Below are positions 9,511-17,766 of a DNA stretch of 64,000 bases, in pieces (position 1 is the stretch's first letter; every line of letters starts with the position of its first letter). The notes under the pieces were generated by a model. The model made no database searches. It had not been told where the DNA came from and worked only from the letters and a program-made list of their open reading frames with translations. Where the stretch lies: contig NZ_VFAC01000018.1 of assembly GCF_007644105.1 (NCBI RefSeq), positions 19,822 to 83,821 of the forward strand, given 5' to 3'. The translations under genes and the position numbers were made by a program. The DNA is from Elioraea rosea (lineage in GTDB: Bacteria; Pseudomonadota; Alphaproteobacteria; Acetobacterales; Acetobacteraceae).

Positions 9511-10929
9511 TCATTGTTCCTGTTCCGGAAGCAGTGTGTCGCGCAACCACGCCGCGATCGCGCAGGCCTCGGCATCGCGGTCGGCGAAGCCGGCGATCTG
9601 CAGCCCGAGCGGCAGGCCATCGGCCTCAAGGAGGGGCAGAGCGAAGGCGGGCGCGCCGACCAGCGTCCATGGCAGCGCATAGTTGCGCGAGCCGGTGAAG
9701 CCATGGTCCTCGATCGCGGGTCCGCTCGAGCAGAGCATCACGAATCCGTCGGCGCGGCCAACGAACCGCGCGACACGGTCACGCAGGCGCTGCCTGTCGG
9801 CGAGTGCGCGTGCGTAAGAGGCGGGATCGAGCCTGGCCGCGCGCGCCAGGAGGTCCTGGATCCGCCCGCCGACCATCTCCGGCCCATGCGCGCGATAGGC
9901 CGCGAGCGGCCAGCGCGATTCCCAGGCGAGCAGGTCGTTCGCGAACTCGCCGATGCCTTCGAGCTCGGCCTCGAGCGCGGCGACGGCATCGTCGTTCCGT
10001 CTGTCGAGGATCGTCACGCCCGCCCCAGCGAGTGCCGCGACCACCGCCTCGAAGGCCGATCGCGCGGTCTCCGGCGTTTCCTTCCAGCCGAGCGTTTCGA
10101 GGCGAACCAGCGTCGCGGGTCGTTTCGCATCCGGCGCCAGCTCGGGCCCGGCGAGGCCCGCATGGGGCGGCGTGCCGCCGACGATGCGCGAGATGGCCAT
10201 GCCGGTGGCCCACACGTCCTCGAGGCTCGCGCCGATCAGCCCGAGATGGTCGAGCGTCGCGGCGAGCGGGGCGACGCCGCCGACATGCAGCGCGCCATGC
10301 GTCGGCTTCAGGGCGTAGGCGCCACAATACCCCGCGGGGCGGATCGTCGAACCGTGCGTCTGCGTGCCGAACCCGAGCGTTGCCATCCCCGCCCCGACCG
10401 CCGCGGCGGAGCCGCTCGAGGAGCCGCCCGGCGTACGCGCCGTGTCGTAGGGGTTTCGCGTCGGCCCGGAATTGCCGCAGGCAAACTCGGTGGTCACCGT
10501 CTTGCCGATGACGACGGCACCGGCCTCGCGCAGAGCGAACACGCACGCCGCATCGGCGCGCGCGTCCCACCCCGCGTAGATCGGGCTGTTCATCTGCGTC
10601 GGAAGATCCGCCGTGGCGATCATGTCCTTCACCACGAGCGGCATGCCATCGACCGGCGAGCGCGGCCGGCCTGCTGCCCAGCGTGTCGTTGCCGCGTCGG
10701 CCGCCCGGCGCGCGGCAGCGAGGTCGTGCGAGACGAAGGCCCGGATGGCGGGCTCGTCGCTCTCCATCCGTGCGAGGCAGGCTTCGAGAAACGCGCGCGG
10801 CGTCGTCCGTCCGGTGCGGAAGGCGGCCGCCTCGGACACGTAGGGCCGAAGCAGGGGCTGCCGCGGATCGTAGGGACGGCGCAGCTGCGGGGCACCCGGG
10901 TCGAGCGGCACGACAGGCAGAACGGTCAA
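9511..10929 (-). CDS. Amidase-signature hydrolase
   Basis: Amidase-signature protein of 472 residues, first gene of the minus-strand operon. Triad regions are visible: Lys in LVVKDMIATADL, the glycine/serine motif TPGGSSSGSAAAVG, and the nucleophile region GSTIRPAGYCG. It resembles the second amidase in this operon, but the two are diverged rather than recent copies. With the TTT receptor and GntR regulator it suggests use of an amide-containing nutrient. The natural substrate is not readable from sequence. Confidence 0.92.
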   Translation of the reverse strand: MTVLPVVPLDPGAPQLRRPYDPRQPLLRPYVSEAAAFRTGRTTPRAFLEACLARMESDEPAIRAFVSHDLAAARRAADAATTRWAAGRPRSPVDGMPLVVKDMIATADLPTQMNSPIYAGWDARADAACVFALREAGAVVIGKTVTTEFACGNSGPTRNPYDTARTPGGSSSGSAAAVGAGMATLGFGTQTHGSTIRPAGYCGAYALKPTHGALHVGGVAPLAATLDHLGLIGASLEDVWATGMAISRIVGGTPPHAGLAGPELAPDAKRPATLVRLETLGWKETPETARSAFEAVVAALAGAGVTILDRRNDDAVAALEAELEGIGEFANDLLAWESRWPLAAYRAHGPEMVGGRIQDLLARAARLDPASYARALADRQRLRDRVARFVGRADGFVMLCSSGPAIEDHGFTGSRNYALPWTLVGAPAFALPLLEADGLPLGLQIAGFADRDAEACAIAAWLRDTLLPEQEQ

Positions 10930-10995
10930 CGCATCGCTCCTCGTCAGGACAGGATCAGGCCGGCGAAGCGCCGATGCGACACGGAAATGACAGTA

Positions 10996-11005
10996 TTGTC
11001 AACAA
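10996..11005. promoter_or_regulatory. GntR/FCD-type operator candidate in the divergent promoter region
   Basis: The 243-base gap between the amidase operon and the isomerase/lyase operon holds TTGTCAACAA (TTGT-N2-ACAA), the half-site pattern common for FCD-type GntR proteins. It lies within a wider inverted repeat, TGACA-N4-TGTCA (10988-11001). A minus-strand TTGACA (11002-10997) overlaps it, so binding could block that promoter. A plus-strand TTGACA is at 11088-11093, with only a weak -10. The regulator assignment is inferred from position. Confidence 0.5.
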
Positions 11006-11172
11006 AACTTGAACCCACACAGCCCGGAACGAAGCCGCGCCTCGCCAGACCCGCGCCAAACTGGCCCCTGTTGTGGCGAGGCATCGCTTGACAAACCCCT
11101 GGCTGAACGAAACGCTCCAAGATCGTCGACAATCCGGGGCACGGCCCCGCACAGCAAGAGGGCAGCAGCCGG

Positions 11173-12006
11173 GTGACCACGTTCAAGGACCGTATCGGCA
11201 TCGATTTCGGCGCACGCCTGCCCATCGAGGAGGCCATCGCCTGGTCGGCGAGCCATGGCGTCAGCGTGATCGACGTGCGGCTGGGCGACACCGGCAACGC
11301 CTTCGGGGACTTCGATGCCAGGCGGATCGGGGCCGTGCGCGCATCGCTCGAGGCGCGTGGCATCCATCTCGGGCTGCACACGCTGTCGGCGGTGAACGTC
11401 GCCGAGACCGCGCCATTCCTGAGCGAAGCGGTCGAGGAGTACTTCCGCCGCTACATCGAGCTGGCGCGGCCGATCGGGGCGGGCTGGATCGTCCTGCATG
11501 GCGGCTTCCATTTCACCGGCGACTACGACCGGCGCATGGAGGCAGGCATCCAGCGCCTGCAGCGCCTTGGCGACCATGCTCGCGCCAACGGCATCCGGCT
11601 GCTGCTAGAGAACATGAACCCAGAGCCGGCGGATGCCGAGGTGCGCTACCTCGCCTGCGACGTCGAGGAATGCCGGGCCTACTTCGATCGTCTCGACCCC
11701 GAGATCTACGGGTGGACCTACACGGTCAACCACGCGCACATGCTTCCCATCGGCATCCGCGGCTTCTTCGAGGCGTTCGGGCCCGGGCGGATGGAGGAGG
11801 TGCGACTGGCGGACAATCGCGGCGGCAAGGAGGAGCATCTCCGCCCCGGCGAGGGCACGATCGACTTCGAGGACACCTTCGCGATGATCGAGAAGGCAGG
11901 CTATCGCGGACACTACATGCTCGCCTTCGGCACGATCGACGACATGCGCGAGGGCCGCGACAGTCTCGCCGACCGCGCGGTGCGCGCCGGCATCGCGCAA
12001 GCCTGA
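11173..12006 (+). CDS. Sugar phosphate isomerase/epimerase-like TIM barrel protein
   Basis: Protein of 277 residues of the xylose-isomerase-like TIM barrel superfamily (AP_endonuc_2 fold). Likely metal ligands lie in WIVLHGGFHF, LLLENMN, NHAHML and the C-terminal LRPGEGTIDF region. It starts with GTG at 11173. It is first in a plus-strand operon with two BKACE-like lyases and a binding protein. Members act on sugars, inositols or hydroxy acids, so an isomerisation or hydrolysis step on a pathway intermediate is plausible, but the substrate is unknown. Confidence 0.82.
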   Translation: MTTFKDRIGIDFGARLPIEEAIAWSASHGVSVIDVRLGDTGNAFGDFDARRIGAVRASLEARGIHLGLHTLSAVNVAETAPFLSEAVEEYFRRYIELARPIGAGWIVLHGGFHFTGDYDRRMEAGIQRLQRLGDHARANGIRLLLENMNPEPADAEVRYLACDVEECRAYFDRLDPEIYGWTYTVNHAHMLPIGIRGFFEAFGPGRMEEVRLADNRGGKEEHLRPGEGTIDFEDTFAMIEKAGYRGHYMLAFGTIDDMREGRDSLADRAVRAGIAQA

Positions 12007-12025
12007 CCCTCGGGAGGAAGCCCCC

Positions 12026-12910
12026 ATGTCCAAGAAGGTCATCATCATGGCGCGCGTGAACGAGTACGCGCCGCGTGACCGCAACCCGCACGTGCCCTTC
12101 ACGCCCGAGGAGATCGCCGAGACCGCCGCCGCTTGCCGCGAAGCCGGGGCCTCGATCGTGCATTTCCACGCACGCAACGCAGACGGATCCCCCTCGCACG
12201 ACCCGGATGTCTATCTCGACATTATCCGACGCATCCGCGCGCGCACCGACATCCTGATCGACTGCACGCTGGGGCAGAACACGATCAAGGGCGACGAGGC
12301 GCGCGCCGCCCATATCGCGCGCATGCGCGAGACGCCCGGGGAGCGGGCGGACCTCGCGGCGGTCGATGTCGGCAGCACGAACATCGACGTGTACGACCGC
12401 TCGCAGAAGCGTTTTCTCACGACCGACCGCACTTACCTCAACACGATCGGCACCTGCATGTACCTCGCAGGAGAGATGGATCGCGCCGGCGTGAAGCCGC
12501 ACCTCACCTGCTGGGCGATCCCCTTCCTGCGCGCCGCGGACGCGCTGCTCGACATGGGCGTCTTCACGGAACCGGCCTATGTCCAGTTCGCGTTCTGCGA
12601 GGGCGGCATCGTCGGCGGCCATCCCTGCACCATCGCGAGCACGCTCGCCTTCCTCGACGTCCTGCCGCGCGAGCGGCGCATCGAATGGACGGTGACGTGC
12701 AAGGAAGGCAGCATCCTTCCGGCCGCTGCGGTGGCGCTCGAGCGCGGCGGGCACCTCTCGCCCGGCATCGGCGACTATCCCTATCCGGAGCTCGGCTGCC
12801 CCACGAACGCAGAGCTCGTCCGCTTCTTCGCCGGCCTCTCCCGTGGCTTCGGCCGCGAGCCCGCGACACCGGCCGAGACGCGCTCCATGCTTGGCCTGCC
12901 CAAGGCCTGA
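12026..12910 (+). CDS. BKACE/DUF849-family beta-keto acid cleavage enzyme homologue 1
   Basis: Protein of 294 residues related to 3-keto-5-aminohexanoate cleavage enzyme (Kce). Characterised members condense a beta-keto acid with acetyl-CoA, giving acetoacetate and a new acyl-CoA, in a Zn-dependent TIM barrel. The metal histidines are at His46 and His48 (VHFHARN). The usual C-terminal Arg and Glu-Asp of the family are not kept: the segment reads GGHLSPGIGD, with Ser245 where Arg is expected, Gly249 where the metal ligand Glu is expected, and Asp250 kept. The same change occurs in the neighbouring paralogue, so the chemistry may differ. It is separated by 19 bases from the TIM-barrel gene. Confidence 0.86.
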   Translation: MSKKVIIMARVNEYAPRDRNPHVPFTPEEIAETAAACREAGASIVHFHARNADGSPSHDPDVYLDIIRRIRARTDILIDCTLGQNTIKGDEARAAHIARMRETPGERADLAAVDVGSTNIDVYDRSQKRFLTTDRTYLNTIGTCMYLAGEMDRAGVKPHLTCWAIPFLRAADALLDMGVFTEPAYVQFAFCEGGIVGGHPCTIASTLAFLDVLPRERRIEWTVTCKEGSILPAAAVALERGGHLSPGIGDYPYPELGCPTNAELVRFFAGLSRGFGREPATPAETRSMLGLPKA

Positions 12911-12954
12911 CGCTTCGCACCACTCCCGCCCGGAACCGATACGGAACACGCCCC

Positions 12955-13821
12955 ATGAACAAGCTCATCATCAACGTCCGGCTGAACGAGTGGGAGATGC
13001 GCGGCCCGAATCCGCACATTCCCTACTCGCCCCGCGAGATCGCCGAGCAGGCGGCGCAGTGCCGCGAGGCGGGGGCATCGATCGTGCACGTGCACGCGCG
13101 CGGGCCGAACGGCGAGCGCAGCCACAGCCCCGAGCTCTATGCCGAGATCACCCGCGAGATCCGCGCGCGGAGCGACATCCTGATCCACACCACGCTCGGC
13201 AATGTCTACCTCGAAGGCGATGCGACCGATCGCGTGAAGCATGTCGAGGCCTCGAAGCCGGACATCGCGACGATCGACATCGGCAGCACGAACATGGACC
13301 GGTACAATCCGGCGGAGAAGCGCTGGGAGACGACCGACAAGGTGTACGAGAACAGCATCGAAAGCTGCATGTTCTTCGCCAAAACGATGCGCGAGCTCGG
13401 CGTGAAGCCGAGCCTGGGCATCTGGACGGTAGCGTTCATGCGCGCCGCGGCCGCGTTCATCGAGATGGGCCTGCTCGACAGCCCCGCCCTTGCGAAGATC
13501 CCGCTGTGCGGCGGCGGGCGCCTCGCGGGACACGACGCCACGCCAGAGGGGCTGCGCGCGTTCTTCCATGCCGTGCCGGCCGATGGCAGCATCCAGTGGG
13601 CCGTGTGCACCAAGCACGCCAACATCTTCCCCTGCGCCGCGCTTGCCATCTCCTCGGGCGGGCATGTCGCGCCGGGGCTCGGCGACTACCACTATCCCGA
13701 GCTCGGTTGCCCGACGAACGCCGACATCGTGAACCGCGTCGCGCGCATGTCGCGTGACATGGGGCGTGAGGTCGCCACCCCTGCCGATGCGCGGGAGATC
13801 CTGCGCATGCCTTCCCCCTGA
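12955..13821 (+). CDS. BKACE/DUF849-family beta-keto acid cleavage enzyme homologue 2
   Basis: Second DUF849-type protein (288 residues), clearly paralogous to its upstream neighbour (both have REAGASIVH, IGSTN/VGSTN and YPELGCPTNA). His45 and His47 (VHVHARG) supply part of the metal site. The C-terminal active-site segment reads GGHVAPGLGD, so the expected Arg and Glu are Ala239 and Gly243. The ATG at 12955 starts where family similarity begins; the same frame is open far upstream, but only as a shadow of the previous gene. The pair may form a heteromer or act on related substrates. Confidence 0.86.
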   Translation: MNKLIINVRLNEWEMRGPNPHIPYSPREIAEQAAQCREAGASIVHVHARGPNGERSHSPELYAEITREIRARSDILIHTTLGNVYLEGDATDRVKHVEASKPDIATIDIGSTNMDRYNPAEKRWETTDKVYENSIESCMFFAKTMRELGVKPSLGIWTVAFMRAAAAFIEMGLLDSPALAKIPLCGGGRLAGHDATPEGLRAFFHAVPADGSIQWAVCTKHANIFPCAALAISSGGHVAPGLGDYHYPELGCPTNADIVNRVARMSRDMGREVATPADAREILRMPSP

Positions 13822-13841
13822 CCCAGAAGGAGACCGCCGCG

Positions 13842-15440
13842 ATGCTCCCAGTCGGACGACGGACGCTTCTCGAAACGACCCTGCGCGCCGTGCTCCTCGC
13901 CGCACCCGGCCTTAGCCCGGCCTCGGCGCAGAGCGAGCCGACGCTGCGCATCGCAATCGAGGCAGAAATCACCTCGACGGATCCGCACTTCCACAACCTC
14001 GCGCCGAACAAGGCCGTCGCGGCGCATTTCTTCGACGCGCTGATCCTGCAGGACGAGCAGCAGAAGCTCGTTCCCGGCCTAGCCGTCTCGTGGCGCGCGG
14101 TCGACGAGCTGACCTGGGAGTTCAAGCTGCGCGAAGGCGTCACTTGGCATGACGGCTCGCCCTTCACTGCCGATGACGTTGCCTTCACCATCTCACGCGC
14201 GCCCTCGGTTCCGAACAGCCCCTCCTCCTTCGGCCTCTACCTTCGGCAGATCGCCGAGACGATCGTGGTGGATGCGCACACGATCCGCTTCCGCACGCAT
14301 TCGGTGTTCCCGCTGATGCCGGTCTATCTCTCGACCTTCGGCATCGTGTCGCGCCGCCATGGCGAGGGGGCTACGACGGCCGACTACAACAGCGGCAAGG
14401 CGATGATCGGAACGGGGCCGTTCCGCTTCGTGTCCTGGACGCAGGGCGACCGGATCGTGATGGAGCGCAACCCGGACTACTGGGGCGGGGCGGCGCATTG
14501 GGCCTCGGTGACGACCCGGTTCATCCGCAACCCAGCCGCGCGGGTCTCCGCGCTCCTGGCCGGCGACGTCGACATCATCGACGCGCTGCCGACGAGCGAC
14601 ATCACGCGTGTCGAACGCGACGAGCGCACCCATGTCAGCCGCGCGATCTCGAACCGCAACATGTACGTGTTCGTCGATCATCTCGAGCGGTCATCGCCGC
14701 ACGTGACGGACCGTCAGGGAAGGCCGTTGGCGCAGAACCCGTTCCGCGATCTTCGCGTCCGCCAGGCCGTCAACATCGCCATCAACCGCGAGGCGATCGT
14801 CAGCCGCGTGATGGACGGCGCGGCGGAGGCGACGGGCCAGCTCATGCCGCGCGACTGGTTCGGCTGGACGCCGACGCTTCCCCCACCGCCCTATGACCCG
14901 GCGCGCGCCCGCGCCCTGCTCGCCGAGGCTGGCTTCCCGGACGGGTTCAACCTGACGATCCACTGCTCGAACAATCGCTACGTGAACGACGACCGGATCT
15001 GCCAGGCGCTCGGCCAGATGCTGACGCGCGCGGGCATCCAGACGAGCGTTCAGCTTCTGCCCTTCGCCACCTGGATTACGGCGGCAAGCCGGCAGGAGTA
15101 CAGCATGCTGTTCGGGGGCTGGGGCATCGACACGGCCGAGCCCTCGTCGCCGATCGGCTCGCTCCTCGCCACGCATGACCGCACCACCGGCCGCGGCGCC
15201 TCGAACCGCTCGCGCTACTCAAACCCCGAAGTCGACCGGCTTCTCGAGGAGGGGCTTGCGACGCTGGACGACGAGCGCCGGCGGCAGATCTTCATCCGCG
15301 CGACGGAGATCGCGATGCAGGATGTCGGGCTCGTCCCGACGCACCACCAGGTGAATCTCTGGGGCGTTCGCCGTGGCTTCCAGTACGCCGCACGTTCGGA
15401 CGAGTGGACCCTCGCGGCGGGCGTGCGCCCGGGGAAATAG
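13842..15440 (+). CDS. Family-5 solute-binding protein (ABC importer)
   Basis: Secreted ligand receptor of 532 residues with an N-terminal signal sequence (GRRTLLETTLRAVLLAAPGL, then ASAQ). It has the standard SBP_bac_5 order: HDGSPFTADDV at 103-113, IGTGPFRFVSW at about 189-199, ARALLAEAGF at 356-365, then a C-terminal lobe of about 165 residues ending near the usual position. It is the last gene of the isomerase/lyase operon and has no permease genes beside it, so it probably uses the importer at 1-3229 or a distant one. It also serves as an internal reference for the permuted binding protein at 3229-4938. Confidence 0.9.
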   Translation: MLPVGRRTLLETTLRAVLLAAPGLSPASAQSEPTLRIAIEAEITSTDPHFHNLAPNKAVAAHFFDALILQDEQQKLVPGLAVSWRAVDELTWEFKLREGVTWHDGSPFTADDVAFTISRAPSVPNSPSSFGLYLRQIAETIVVDAHTIRFRTHSVFPLMPVYLSTFGIVSRRHGEGATTADYNSGKAMIGTGPFRFVSWTQGDRIVMERNPDYWGGAAHWASVTTRFIRNPAARVSALLAGDVDIIDALPTSDITRVERDERTHVSRAISNRNMYVFVDHLERSSPHVTDRQGRPLAQNPFRDLRVRQAVNIAINREAIVSRVMDGAAEATGQLMPRDWFGWTPTLPPPPYDPARARALLAEAGFPDGFNLTIHCSNNRYVNDDRICQALGQMLTRAGIQTSVQLLPFATWITAASRQEYSMLFGGWGIDTAEPSSPIGSLLATHDRTTGRGASNRSRYSNPEVDRLLEEGLATLDDERRRQIFIRATEIAMQDVGLVPTHHQVNLWGVRRGFQYAARSDEWTLAAGVRPGK

Positions 15441-15572
15441 CCCGATCGCGTCGGGTTCCCCCGTCGCCCGCACGACGCGCGCGACACGCGAACCGCGCCG
15501 CCCGGGCCGGAAGCCGGCGGCCTGCCCGACGCTGCCGGCCGGGTTCCTCGATGCGCGCCGGATGGAGCCCTC

Positions 15573-15899
15573 CTACTGGAGCGACAGGATCCATCTCGTC
15601 AGGGCCTCGGCATCGTCCTGCGACACCTGCGGCTGTTCCGGCATCGGCATCTGGCCCCAGTTGCCCACCGTGCCTTCCCGGATTCTCTGGCTCAGCGTCT
15701 GGACGGCCGAGCCGTCATTCGCATACCGGCCGGCGATGTCCTTGAAGGGCGGGCCGATCATCCTGCGTTCGACGGAATGACAGGCGACGCAGTTCTTGCT
15801 CCTCGCGAGCTCGGCGCTGGCGAAGGCGTTCCATGGCGCGAGGAGCACGGCGGAAACGACGACGAGGCAGCGAAGGTCGAACATCGACACGGCTTTCAT
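15573..15899 (-). CDS. Small periplasmic cytochrome c (c551-like)
   Basis: Protein of 108 residues with a signal peptide (hydrophobic stretch ending near NAFASA), one haem-binding CVACH and a distal Met in GQMPMPEQP. This is the class I cytochrome c layout of electron carriers. The start at 15899 places the signal peptide correctly; a start at 15884 is also possible. It lies 148 bases downstream of the PQQ-type dehydrogenase gene on the same strand and probably accepts its electrons (inference). Confidence 0.88.
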   Translation of the reverse strand: MKAVSMFDLRCLVVVSAVLLAPWNAFASAELARSKNCVACHSVERRMIGPPFKDIAGRYANDGSAVQTLSQRIREGTVGNWGQMPMPEQPQVSQDDAEALTRWILSLQ

Positions 15900-16047
15900 C
15901 CTGCGCCCTCCGGATGACACGGCTTGGCAGAAGATTGATCGCAAAGCCGCCGGCAGCCAAGCGGCCCTGTCACGCATCGTGACGGAGCCGGCGACAAGGC
16001 GGGGGCCGCACCACCCGAGGGGGCGGTGCGGCCTTTGCAGAACGAGC

Positions 16048-17328
16048 TCAGTTGCCGGGCTTGAGCTGGTAGATGTCTCCCTGGTCGGTGCCGACATAGA
16101 GGCTGCCGTCCGGCCCCTGGACGACGGACCGGAACCGGCCGGCTGGCATCGGAAGCGAGATGGTGGTGCGGTTCGCGGAGGACCCGTCCGCTGCGATGTC
16201 CAGCACATCGAGCCGGTTGCCCACCGGCGTACCGTGGATGCCGATGCCCATGAACGCAACGACCATGCGGCCGCTCCAGTCGCGCCATTGCGACCCGTTC
16301 AGGAACGTGCAGGACGACATGCCCTGCGACAGGCCGTCATTGTTCCAGGCAGGCTTCATCGCATCCGGGTAGGTCTTCGTGTCGGTCATCGGCATGAAGG
16401 CCGACCGCTCTGCCGGAGGAACGGCGCCCATCTGGTTTGGCATGTAGCCGCAGTATCCGTCAGGGCAGTCGCCACGCCCGGCGGTGTTCGGCCGGGGGTC
16501 CCACCCGCCATTGCCGCCGGCCCTGAGCAGCGTCACCTCGTCGCTGTGCCAGGGCCCGTTCTCCGCCGTGAACACCTGGTTGTTGCCAGGGCGGAAGCAG
16601 ATGCCCTGAGGGTTGCGGTGCCCGTAGGTGAAGATCCGCGGGTCAAACCCCTGCGGCGCGTTGTTGCCTGCCGCGGGCCGTCCGTCCCGATCGATGCGCA
16701 GCACCTTGCCGCCGATCCGCGTCGGGCTTTGCGGCACCATGCCGTTGTGGGTGTCGCCGGTCGTCACGTAGAGGAAGCCGTCGCCGGGGCCGAAACGCAG
16801 GCGCCCGCCGTTGTGCGCGCCGGGATCGCCGAACGGGTGATTGCTGGCGGCAGGCTTGTAGGGAATGTCGGCGACGATGTCTGTCCTGTTGCTCACCCGG
16901 GTCATGTCGGGGTTGACCGTCAGACGGAGAACGCGATTGGTCCCAGGCGCCGTCATGTTCGACAGCGAGTAGACATAGATGAAGCGGTTCGAGGCGAACT
17001 CCGGGTCGATCGCCACGCCGTTCATTCCGGCCTGGCCGCTGCAGAACAGGTCTGCCGCCGTCTCCGGGTAACCTTGGGAATCCTTCATCCCGAGCAGCGG
17101 GGTGATGGTCCCCGACGGTGCGCGGACCGAGAGCCCGCGGCACTTCTCGGTAAAGAACATCGTGCCGTCAGGCAGGAAGGCCATGTCCCAGACCAGTTCC
17201 CGGCCGGTCACCACCGTGGTGCTGGCGAGGTTCGGCGCGCCGGATTGGGCCTGGGCGAAAACCGGGCCGGACAAGGCCACGGCCGCGACGATCGCGCCGG
17301 GCAACACGAAGCGGAAAGGTTTTTCCAC
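16048..17328 (-). CDS. PQQ-dependent sugar/aldose dehydrogenase family protein
   Basis: Secreted six-bladed beta-propeller of the glucose/sorbosone dehydrogenase family (about 426 residues). The GTG at 17328 is chosen because GGAGGGAG lies just upstream; the frame would allow a start 36 bases earlier. A hydrophobic signal segment ends near FAQAQS. Family motifs are WDMAFLPDGTMFFTEK, GMNGVAIDPEF, HNGGRLRFGPGDGFLYVTTG and FTYGHRNPQGI, which surround the PQQ and Ca2+ sites in characterised enzymes. It would oxidise a sugar or alcohol in the periplasm and pass electrons to the neighbouring cytochrome c. The substrate is unknown, and no pqq biosynthesis genes are present here. Confidence 0.88.
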   Translation of the reverse strand: MEKPFRFVLPGAIVAAVALSGPVFAQAQSGAPNLASTTVVTGRELVWDMAFLPDGTMFFTEKCRGLSVRAPSGTITPLLGMKDSQGYPETAADLFCSGQAGMNGVAIDPEFASNRFIYVYSLSNMTAPGTNRVLRLTVNPDMTRVSNRTDIVADIPYKPAASNHPFGDPGAHNGGRLRFGPGDGFLYVTTGDTHNGMVPQSPTRIGGKVLRIDRDGRPAAGNNAPQGFDPRIFTYGHRNPQGICFRPGNNQVFTAENGPWHSDEVTLLRAGGNGGWDPRPNTAGRGDCPDGYCGYMPNQMGAVPPAERSAFMPMTDTKTYPDAMKPAWNNDGLSQGMSSCTFLNGSQWRDWSGRMVVAFMGIGIHGTPVGNRLDVLDIAADGSSANRTTISLPMPAGRFRSVVQGPDGSLYVGTDQGDIYQLKPGN

Positions 17329-17766
17329 CGCTCCCTCCCTCCGATTGTTTGTGCTGGCAGCCATTGATCCGAAGCGCGACGTGCCGGCCGGGCTGCGCGG
17401 CCTTCATCATCGTGCAGCCCCTGGCTCCGGTAGCCGAACCTCGGACTCGGGACGTTAGCAATTGCCTATCCGCAACGGAAAGGGAAAAGCCTGAGGCGTG
17501 GCGTGTCCGGATGCTGGATGGACGAACAGGGACACGCCAGAACCCTCGCCCGGCTCGCCGGGTCTCGGCGAGGGGAACAGGACCGCAAGCGGAATATTCC
17601 TGGAAGGAGCCGTCGGAACCAGCAATGTCATGTCGGCCGCGTGGGTTCGATGATTGATGGCCGATCGCCGTTCGGCCTGTCCCGCGAGTAGGACGGGCGG
17701 TCCTGTTGTGGCTGGATTCACCCATGATCGCGTCCGCTTCTTGCAGGGGCTTCGAGGACGCTCGAT
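17329..17766. other. Intergenic, no gene seen
   Basis: Between the PQQ dehydrogenase start and the P-type ATPase remnant. Reading frames here have no recognisable protein features. The part next to 17328 must hold the dehydrogenase promoter, but no clear -35/-10 pair could be fixed. Confidence 0.5.

Noticed and set aside
12133..13821. 562-codon frame for the second BKACE-like gene
   Set aside because: The upstream 274 codons are a shadow of the first BKACE-like gene; family similarity starts at 12955.
15441..15572. GC-rich potential hairpins between the binding-protein and cytochrome genes
   Set aside because: Several overlapping weak stems are possible but none is clearly best and there is no T-run.
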